A stretch of 64,000 bases of DNA from Tridacna crocea (taxonomy: Eukaryota > Mollusca > Bivalvia > Cardiida > Cardiidae), in NCBI GenBank assembly GCA_943736015.1, contig OX031059.1, positions 43,535,159 through 43,599,158 of the forward strand, in the 5' to 3' direction. The stretch's first letter is position 1, and each line of letters starts with the position of its first letter. The position numbers and the translations under genes were made by a program. Below the pieces are notes generated by a model. That model made no database searches. It was not told the origin of the DNA and worked only from the letters and a program-made list of their open reading frames with translations. Shown here one piece after another: positions 56,748-64,000 of this stretch.

Positions 56748-57000
56748 TTAGTTTTTATATCGAAATATATACCTTTTAAATTTTTCATCTAGAAGAAATT
56801 GCCTACGTTTTTCATGATCTAAACATATTTTCTTTGAACGGCACCACCTATCAAACATTGTTCTTTCGTTCTGGCGAATCCAACCTGGGTTTGAACATAT
56901 ATTTCCATGCAATTCCTTTTTTTTTCTGTTTGCTTCAGGTACCAATTCATGACCCTTTAGAATCATTTCCTTAATATCAACATGATAAGAAAATTGTTCA
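56748..57000 (-). pseudogene. SCAN-like Gag capsid fragment
   Basis: The minus-strand frame reads YHVDIKEMILKGHELVPEAN, then RTMFDRWCRSKK and LLDEKFKRYI. This is the helical pattern of SCAN-related capsid C-terminal domains (an F/W-x-R-W-C helix followed by an LL-x-E-x-F helix). Published work derives vertebrate SCAN from Gmr1-like Gag, which agrees with the integrase-first order here. The N-terminal Gag, primer site and 5' LTR are missing: a pB MITE sits at 57001 and nothing recognisable lies beyond it. Confidence 0.6.
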
Positions 57001-57201
57001 TTAAATTATTTGGGGAACACATAAGAAAACTTTTGAAAACATTGGGGGAGAAGGAGAAAATGCTGCTATTTTCTTCTTTTTCCTCATTGATTTCTACCCT
57101 GCTAGACACAAATTTCGATTTTTTCACTTCCGTTTATTTCGTCGTCTGCAAGTGCTTTCAATTTGAATCACTCTAAAATTTTGTCGTATGGGAAAGAGTT
57201 A
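57001..57201. mobile_element. pB MITE, copy 12
   Basis: TTAAATTATTTGGGGAACAC at the left, centre GGGAGAAGGAGAAAATGCTG with complement, and right end GTCGTATGGGAAAGAGTTA. The left TTAA lies immediately upstream of the retained Gag fragment. Confidence 0.75.
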
Positions 57202-57344
57202 CATAGTTATCAGATAGTTCGAGTATGAAGTAAATATCTTTAGTAAAGGTAGAAATATTGTAAAAAGTCAAGTTTTCGCACAACAACAACGACAGGGCTA
57301 TCACCTACATGTTTTCTTCTAAAACAACTGAGTAAAAATGTGCT

Positions 57345-58227
57345 CAGCATGCAGAAACCTTTTGAATGCCTAATTTGAAAACCAAATGGAGTTTTCTAAA
57401 AAATTCTTAAAAAATCTTCTTCACAGATTTTGAAATAATTTCTCAGGAATGTTCTTTGGGTGACCCTTTTCAATAATTGCTCGCGAAATTTTGATCTGTC
57501 AAGAAACATGGCTCTGGTGAATGGGGGCTACTAGCACTATACGGACATGAAGAAATTCTTGAAAATTCTTCTTCTCTGAAAGACTGGTCAGATTTTGAAA
57601 ACTTCACAGAGATATTCCTTGGGTGATCCTTTTCAAAAATTGTTCATGAAATTTTGATTCGTCAAGAAACAGGCTCTAGTGAATGGAGAGTACTTGCACT
57701 ATATAAGAACAAACAGGGAATTCTTGTAAATTCTTCCTCTCTGAAAACCCTGGCCAAATTTTATAATAATTTCACAGAAATGTTCCGTGGGTGACCCTTT
57801 TCAATAAGTTTTCGCGAAATTTTGATCGGTCAAGAAATATGGCTCTGGCGAATGGGGTCTACTTGCACTGTACGGACATGAAGAAATTCTTGAAAATTCT
57901 TCTTCTCTGAAACGGTTGGTCAGATTTTCAAATAATTTCACAGAGCTATTCCCTAGGTGACCCTTTTCAAAAAGTGTTTGCGAAATTTTGACCCATCAAG
58001 AAACATGGCCCTGGTGAATGGGGGCTACTTGCACTATATGGAAATTCTTAAAAATTCTTCTTTCCTGAAACTGATGATCAGATTTTGAAATGACTTTCAC
58101 AGATGATCTTTTGGAAATTGCTTGGCAAAACAATGATTTTTTCCCCAATGTTTCAATTCCTGAAAAAAAAGGGTATGGTCCTCTCAAAAATTCAGGTGAG
58201 CGATCTAGGGCCATCTTGGCCCTCTTG
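57345..58227 (-). mobile_element. Helitron/HINE-like element, second copy (3' truncated)
   Basis: On the minus strand it starts CAAGAGGGCCAAGATGGCCC and GATCGCTCACCTGAATTTTT, then four ~165-bp units (marker CAAGAAACATGGCTC on the plus strand near 57499, 57660, 57826 and 57989). It ends within AAAAAATTCTTAAAAAATC, without the TGAGCAC hairpin end. It belongs to the family at 46165-47741 in opposite orientation and has fewer units. Confidence 0.75.
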
Positions 58228-58277
58228 TTTCAAGTAATTATCTGTTTTGCAGAAATCTACTGAGGGACAAAATGTAA

Positions 58278-58356
58278 AGCAGTCGTAAAGTGCCATCTCG
58301 GGATTAGCCTGCGCAGATGTCCAAATACCCCTTTTTCGCGTGTTGCAAGCCATATA
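58278..58356. mobile_element. Family A MITE, internally deleted copy 7
   Basis: GTCGTAAAGTGCCATCTCGG, GATTAGCCTGCGCAGA, then directly TTTTTCGCGTGTTGCAAGCC. The second half of the hairpin is deleted. Confidence 0.7.
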
Positions 58357-58592
58357 TATTGGCCTTCTCTCCGCCAACTTTGAGTGACAGAAGCAATATT
58401 TGTTTAGGACATTGATTGAAAAGGCTTGCAACTGTTACGCAATAATATCCCATGGCACAGACACGTGTTTAATGTCAAACAATAGTCGACACTGGCCAGG
58501 CCAGACATTTAAATCGGTACTGTTGTTTTGAATAAACACTTACCCTTATGTCCCTTTCACAAATTAAGATGTCAAAGTGGTCGATGTAGATC

Positions 58593-58676
58593 CAAAAAAA
58601 AAAAACTAATCATACTTTTGTATGAAACCGCGAACGCTTCGCGGTTTCATACAAAAGTGTGATTAGATTTTTTTTT
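58593..58676. repeat. Near-perfect 84-bp hairpin
   Basis: AACTAATCATACTTTTGTAT and GAAACCGCGAACG meet their complement (CGCGGTTTCATACAAAAGTG) at a centre near 58635. The ends are poly-A on the left and poly-T on the right. Just left of it the minus strand has an open frame IYIDHFDILICERDIR followed by a GTAAGT donor. No acceptor is visible because the hairpin occupies that position. Confidence 0.85.
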
Positions 58677-58729
58677 CATACCTCCATGGAAACAAAAACA
58701 AAAAATCTCTTCATTCCTTAAATGAATTT

Positions 58730-58872
58730 ATTTTGTCTTACAATTAAATAGATCATAAAATAGAATGGCCATTTAACACGCAGCAAGCTAACCGATAGCA
58801 CAATTTCGACTCGGGTCAGCCTGCGCGGACTTCGCAGGCTGACCTCGTCGATAACTCTACAAATGCATTTAA
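58730..58872. repeat. Dispersed repeat B, diverged copy 3
   Basis: TAGAATGGCCATTTAACACG, TTTCGACTCGGGTCAGCCTG and CGCAGGCTGACCTCGTCGAT match repeat B and its GC-rich hairpin. Confidence 0.55.
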
Positions 58873-59055
58873 CCCTCATTTCACAGAGCATATCTCAAAT
58901 CAAATATACACAGATGCAAAATCAATCATTAAATATATCGGACAGCGTGATTAATGAGAGTGAGAGTTATGCAAGGATGATAGAGTGACAAGAAAAGACT
59001 GTAACTAAAACAACTTTGATAAAATATCATTTGCATTTACACGTCTCTCGTGAAA

Positions 59056-59246
59056 TGCAGATGTACCTAATTAAAAGTAGAACTGAATTCAGCAGATATG
59101 GCAGATGTGGGCGAATAAGGACCGATGTTCCGAATGAAGCGATGCGTATCGCTGGCAACATGCACGCGCGAGAAGTGATAACACACGCGTCCGCCAGAGA
59201 GTCTCCAAAGAAGATGGTTACCATTTTATGCTATCACTTTGGCTGA
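59056..59246 (+). CDS. Open frame of unknown status
   Basis: On the plus strand an acceptor-like CGTCTCTCGTGAAATGCAG precedes a frame MYLIKSRTEFSRYGRCGRIR, then MRIAGNMHAREVITHAS and a TGA. The base composition is richer in G+C than its surroundings. The minus strand over the same bases is also open (MVTIFFGDSLADACVITSRA), with GTACAT at its end. I recognise neither product. Composition alone suggests a once-coding or conserved stretch. Confidence 0.2.
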
Positions 59247-61066
59247 TATCTGTTGTATCTTTAGAATCCAAAAGTGAGATTTTTTCTCTTTTTCGTTGCA
59301 GGTCTTGACATTCATAATTTATAGTGACACAGACGCTTCAGAAATTATTAGAAATCAAACATTTTAATTACAGTAGCTTTAAGACAAGAAAAATTAAAAT
59401 ATACACATAATATAACTAGAATCGTTTAATTTTTCTACAGGAGTGTTCAAATAACGTTATAACTTTTTACTGCAACTACTTAAATTGCCTTGAAATGTAG
59501 TATAAAATGCATTTAGAAAAAGGATTTTCACAAACAGAATTGTCCGTTTATCTAAGCATAGGACAGAGTGCGCATATAAAATCATGTGTTATTGTTTGCA
59601 CAAATAAACAAACAAGTGTTAAATACGCTTGACCTCACAACCGAACAAATTAAAATCGCTAACCTGAGCACTGAACATAGCTTGTATATCAAGGCCTACT
59701 TTTTTTTTTGCTGTTTGCTAGCTGAGTGTTGTACATTTGTGTTTTAAGAACGCGCAAAGATACAGGAATTAATACCAACTGTAAAAAAATCCACTATATC
59801 AAAAAATTTGTTTTGCTATGATTCACTGCGAACCATCCGATACCACTTAAATAAAGAAGCCTGTGAATCACGGTTTTTACGGCTGTGAGAGACGCTTTTA
59901 GGAAAAAAAAAATGGAAACAAAGTTCACAGGATGCACTGAGGAATTCTGTTTATGACGTCGCCAATATGTACCTTAGTTGGTCCAAAGGCAATTACAGCT
60001 GTGTACAGCGTTCCCAGTGTTTAAAGGGAACATGATAAAGAAAGATAGAAGTCGTTATCAGGACAAAGTCGATAACCAGTTATCCATGGCATTCAGCGAA
60101 GAGAAATCATAACCATCGGTTTTTAATACTGAAACACAATTATGTTCTAGTCATAGTTTGCTAAGCAGCAAGAGTATATTTGTACACGTCATTCGTTTCT
60201 GTTACAGTATCTGCATTTTTATAAACAACATTTTGCACACTTCTTTACCGATTTCTCAAAGGTGCAGATAAAAGTGTTTAAGCTCTTAGTGTGTTTTAAA
60301 TGTTTTGTTGTTGTTAATTAAAGTAATATGATTTGATTGTTATCAAATTTTTAAAATTTGCAAAACATGCAAACGGTGCAAGCTCGTGCTTTTTAGTACG
60401 CTGTTTGGTAAAGGCAAATTAAAAATCAAATCAAAATCTCTTAATTCATCCAGTAATGTAAAACATTATACATGTGGATATGACAGAGTAATGTAAAGTC
60501 TGGTGACGACAATAATTTACAGTGAATATACATACATACATACACTCAAACACTCACTCATACACACTTTTAAAATATTCATGAGGGGGAAATCATGTTA
60601 TATTGGTGAATCATGAGGTATTGTTTATACTGAAAAAAAAAAAACATTTTAGAAGTTGTAACGCGAATAATTGCATATTCAACTGATATCCAGCAGAGTT
60701 TCCAATTATTACGCACTAATGCAGGTTTGAAATGTTTCGTTCTATAAACATGCTACTATTTGTACTGAATGTTACCAATTTTGTTAGCTTATCGTTCGCT
60801 CTATCCGAGTATAGAACGGTCTTTTATGAAATAAATTTCGGTCTCTGTCGGTCACGTTCTGATGGGGTCCTTCACATTTATAATGTTCTGACCTAGTTCT
60901 GACATTTTCTCTCACGACGACGAAAGCGGCTAAAAAGATTTGTTTTCACAGAATGACTGGAAGGGAGCAGTAGCAATTATTGTATTCCGAAATTCGACGA
61001 GAAGTCATAAATGTCACCTTTAGTCTTGAAAAGCTAACGATGACCCTTCTACCCCAACAGGGTCTT
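59247..61066. other. 1.8 kb with no recognised gene
   Basis: AT-rich. Short (CATA)n near 60528-60545; TTTTTTTTTT and A-runs. No exon with credible splice sites was found by eye. Confidence 0.4.
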
Positions 61067-61161
61067 CTACTTTTTCCTCCTCAGCGTGTGGCTCTGGTTC
61101 CGGTTGAGGGACCAGGTTAGCAGCGTTGAGCCGAGGGAGCCTTTACGCCACTCTTGCTTTA
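61067..61161 (-). CDS. Candidate terminal exon of a minus-strand gene
   Basis: On the minus strand a pyrimidine-rich acceptor (CCTTCCCGTTCTACACC, then TTCGAACAG) precedes an open frame KQEWRKGSLGSTLLTWSLNR ending SHTLRRKK and TAG. It joins in phase to 62160-62231. A second frame is also open and has a coding-like acidic composition (VPQPEPEPHAEEEKVEDPVG), running to TAA at 61020. That frame would need a weaker acceptor at 61141. The plus strand also shows splice-like edges here. Which frame is used, if any, is unresolved. Confidence 0.3.
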
Positions 61162-62159
61162 CTGTTCGAAGTGTTGGTGTAGAACGGGAAGGGGGAGGAA
61201 GTATGGTTACGTCTTGATTTTTCCGATAGCATTGCTAGGTATACTACTCAAAATTTGCTAAGGATGACCGTATAAGATTCAGCTGACATGTCTTGCGGAA
61301 TGTATCAGGTATGGTTATCAATATGTTACAATGCCAAACTGATGAAATGAAATACCTTGGTAAATGCATGTTTTTAATGTAAAACTGTACTTTTGCAACT
61401 TATACCCATATTGAAGTAACTAAAGTGGCAAAGTGTGAGTAGTATAGTTTGGCTGCGTATCAGACCCTGGTTGGAAGCAATAAGCTGATGAGAACTGTCA
61501 CGCTGGGATGCACCATGACTCAATGGTCACTTGTTGGGGGAATTTCCATGCTTGCAGGTCCACATTTGAATGACTCTTTTCAGGCTATAAATTTTCAGGG
61601 CAACTATTAAGATTTGTTACTGTCAATCGCACAATATCGAATATTATCTCAACGCGTTTCAGTACCGAATGAAGGTTTCAAATCAACAAAGTGAAAAGTG
61701 AATGACCAGGCAATGTCAGCCGCGCGTTCAATTATAGTATAATTAAATCCCTCTAAGGGTAAAGGTGGTAATATGTTAGAAATTTGCAATGAGATAAGGC
61801 AACCAGACTTCAAGCATTTAGATGATATATATCGATTAATACTAATGCCAGTTCCTTGAAAGCAACCCAGTTATAAATCATCCTTTTGACAAATGAGCAG
61901 AGATAAGAGTGCATTAAGATTTTTTGTGGTAACTTCCCTCTTCGTGGAAAACTGTGGGCACAAGTAAGAGTAGCTTTCAGTTAAGTAGTTTTAAATTACT
62001 GAGACAAACACATGCTCTTCCACCGGGATTTAGAGCAAACACTAAAGAAATATTTGTGTTGTAAGTTAGCGTTTTACCCGACCATCAGCTGTAGATCGAT
62101 TACATAATGATGACAAATGCATCAGTGTTTAGGATAGACTCTTGAAAAAAGAAACTTAC
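61162..62159. other. No gene recognised (possible intron)
   Basis: Would be an intron of the minus-strand candidate. Nothing else is visible. Confidence 0.3.
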
Positions 62160-62231
62160 AAAATATACCCTCCCACTCGTTATAGGCTTTGTCAACACAA
62201 AAGTTGAACTGAATTCCCGTACAATATACAG
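62160..62231 (-). CDS. Candidate internal exon of a minus-strand gene
   Basis: On the minus strand, acceptor CATTTCGAACAG| then 72 nt then a GTAAGT donor. The frame that fits both neighbours reads VYCTGIQFNFCVDKAYNEWE and GIF. Two cysteines and aromatic residues suggest an extracellular or folded segment, but no family is recognised. It splices in phase from 63001-63064 and into 61067-61161. It is the best supported exon of the chain because frame, donor and both phases agree. Confidence 0.35.
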
Positions 62232-62478
62232 CTGTTCGAAATGTTTCGAATCAAATTTGTGTTTAAAATAAAGAAATTGGAAAAAAGAAATTCCGTTTTC
62301 TTGTTTATGTTGGTTTCTATTTTTTCTTACAGTTCACAGGATGTATAAATTTTTCTTCTAATTATTCATATAAATAATTAAGAAAGCACGAATCATACAT
62401 TTTAAAGAAGTCATCTTTTTTTTTAAGTTCGTGATTCACGGATGAATAGATGTCCACCTTTATATTTATCCACGTAGA

Positions 62479-62937
62479 TATCACGGCGGGGAATCACGTG
62501 ACACAACAACAACAACAATGACCGATATTTGAAAAAAATCCCCGACTTCAGGTGAGAAAATCTTCAATAATTCCGTTAATACACGACCGATTGGAATTTG
62601 GTTTGAAGCAGAGAAGGCGGAAGGACTCCAGGGATTTGCTTGATGTGTTAGATTTTTTAAACAACTCCTGATAAAAAAGTTATTGACGAGCAAAGAAATA
62701 TTTTACCCTGGATAATTTGTTTGCTCGTCAATAACTTTTTTATCAGGTGTTGTTTAAAAAATTTAACACATCAAGCAAATCCCCGGAGTCCTTCCGCCTT
62801 CTCTGCTTCAAACCAAATTCCAATCGGTCACGTATTAACGGAATTATTAAAGATTTTCTGACCTGAAGTTGGGGAATTTTTTCAAATGTCGGTCATTGTT
62901 GTTGTCGTTATGTCACGTGATTCCCCGCCGTGGATAT
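62479..62937. mobile_element. Palindromic element P, full 459-bp inverted repeat
   Basis: Arms of about 212-223 bp: TATCACGGCGGGGAATCACG at the left and CACGTGATTCCCCGCCGTGG at the right. They share ACTCCAGGGATTTGCTTGAT and its complement, with a loop AAATATTTTACCCTGGATAA. A half copy lies at 36476-36710. No reading frame is conserved; the frame at 62481-62693 is a translation of one arm. Confidence 0.9.
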
Positions 62938-63000
62938 GGTAATATTTGTTCTTGATTTAAAGAATAGTTTCTGATAGACAACATTTTCTGATAAACATAC

Positions 63001-63064
63001 CTGTTTGTTCGTGAAAATTTGCCGATTTAATTCTTGAATTCTCCTCTTCATGCTGTTGACAACT
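63001..63064 (-). CDS. Candidate upstream exon of a minus-strand gene
   Basis: The donor ACAAACAG|GTATGT is good; the acceptor (GGGCATAACTAG) is weak. In the frame that fits the downstream exon it reads SCQQHEEENSRIKSANFHEQ and T, a charged segment. If instead the ATG at 63076-63078 is used it reads MGITRVVNSMKRRIQELNRQ (26 codons, phase 0), a plausible helical N-terminus, but that phase does not fit 62160-62231. No product is recognised. Confidence 0.3.
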
Positions 63065-63240
63065 CTAGTTATGCCCATTTACAGATAGAAAGTTCAGTAA
63101 ACTCTGCGGAAAGCATAAGTGTTTGCAAACCAACCTATATCGTATTTTAGGTACTTTTACATCAATTCTCGCCGCTAAACGGATGGTCCAACGGGTTTTT
63201 GACCTGTCCTTGGATCAGGAAACGACAAAAAGAGCCATAG

Positions 63241-63431
63241 GTCCGTATTTACCAACCGGTCTTAGGACTGTTCTTAGTATTTTTTTTCCAAAATTTTCTA
63301 CATTGGTAAGTAACAAAACTTCTGATTGGCTAAACCATTTGGTTTAGCCAACCAGAAGTGGTGTAACTTTCAAATGAAGAAAATTGGGAAGAATAAGATG
63401 GAGAATTCTTAAGGAAGGTTCTGTATTCAGA
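63241..63431. mobile_element. Palindromic element J, copy 3
   Basis: Runs from TCCGTATTTACCAACCGGTC to GGTTCTGTATTCAGATC. The central palindrome TGATTGGCTAAACCATTTGG meets TTTAGCCAACCAGAAG. It is flanked by GTAAGTAACAAAACTTC and complement. The 74-codon plus frame at 63123-63347 reads through it. Confidence 0.8.
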
Positions 63432-64000
63432 TCCCCGTTAAGTCCTGTAAGTAACCACAATCATAATTATGGGAGTACAGGGTTCACTTAGTATGAAATC
63501 AAATTCGGCTCATTTGGTGAAAAACAATCAGGAGAAGTGGATATAGCAATTTGTATAAAGGACGGACAGGCAAACGATCTTATTCCTGTGTAACCTCAAT
63601 TACTTCATTGTGGAGGTATCGTGATAAATCGCATTCAAGACGGTCAGTAAATTTGCAAGATACAGGTAAACTGCGATATCTTCACGTACAAGCAAAGGAA
63701 AATGTCGACACATAAATTGTTTCGCGACTTCGAAAACATTCTTGTTATTGATAGAAGAATGTCAACAATATATTCATGTTAAATACATACATGTAAATAG
63801 AAAAGAAATAGGCGTTAAAAATGAAAGCATTGCACATTACTAAAAGCCATTTATACATCACCTAATATATCTTTTCGAAACAAGAAGTAAATAACCACCT
63901 GCAAGAGGTACAGAGTTGAGTATATGTCACAGAAGTACTTAGTATTCAAAATCTAATTTCGATGCATCGCGAAGGGTACCAGTATATCTGTGATTCTGTA
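63432..64000. other. No gene recognised
   Basis: AT-rich window edge. No repeat family, exon or RNA gene was found. Confidence 0.45.

Noticed and set aside
61077-61131. Plus-strand exon (CCCCAACAG ... GACCAG|GTTAGC)
   Set aside because: Splice-like edges exist, but the predicted segment has no continuation, and the minus strand gives a phase-consistent chain.

Overview
The window looks like intergenic or intronic DNA from an AT-rich animal genome. The best guess is a bivalve mollusc, possibly a dreissenid or other heterodont. This rests on remembered repeat styles: short palindromic elements that start in CTTGCAACACGCG, Helitron-like repeats that start in CAAGAGGGCCAAGATGGCCC, and tRNA-derived SINEs. 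No search was run. No intact, recognisable host gene was found; nearly every open frame is short and falls in repeats or chance frames.

Layout. 1-4.2 kb: a palindromic MITE (called family A here) twice, plus a SINE. 4.26-6.59 kb: a large inverted repeat, with each arm carrying a hairpin element (family H) and two TTAA-bounded MITEs (family pB). 7.0-7.2 kb: GGACATCTGCCCCC minisatellite. 8-19 kb: mostly plain sequence with isolated MITEs, a degenerate tandem-repeat Helitron-like element (15.4-16.1 kb) and a mariner-type MITE (16.87-17.12 kb). 19.4-21.6 kb: family A and a decayed, possibly piggyBac-like, coding remnant. 22.6-25.0 kb: a 22-bp CATCGTACTATCGT satellite built as nested inverted repeats around SINE and tRNA-like DNA. 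28.0-29.1 kb: a tandem duplication whose second unit is split by a 93-bp palindrome with a 9-bp target duplication. 31-45 kb: more copies of families A, pB, F, J, E and H. 46.2-47.7 kb and 57.3-58.2 kb: two opposed copies of a Helitron/HINE-like element with ~166-bp internal repeats. 52.6-57.0 kb: a decayed minus-strand Ty3/Gypsy-type retroelement with 3' LTR, polypurine tract, RT, integrase, protease and a SCAN-like Gag. Its integrase lies upstream of its RT, the Gmr1-like order, and an opposite-strand LTR sits between the two. 62.5-62.9 kb: a near-perfect 459-bp palindrome.

Possible host coding is limited to short spliced candidates on the minus strand. One is a phase-consistent three-exon chain at 63.06-61.07 kb. 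A weaker chain lies at 52.1-49.1 kb, and a lone exon with good splice sites at 44.7 kb. All are predictions from splice motifs and open frames only.

The dominant theme is palindromic DNA. More than ten unrelated inverted-repeat families occur in 64 kb, several nested in each other, so transcripts crossing this region would form long double-stranded RNA.
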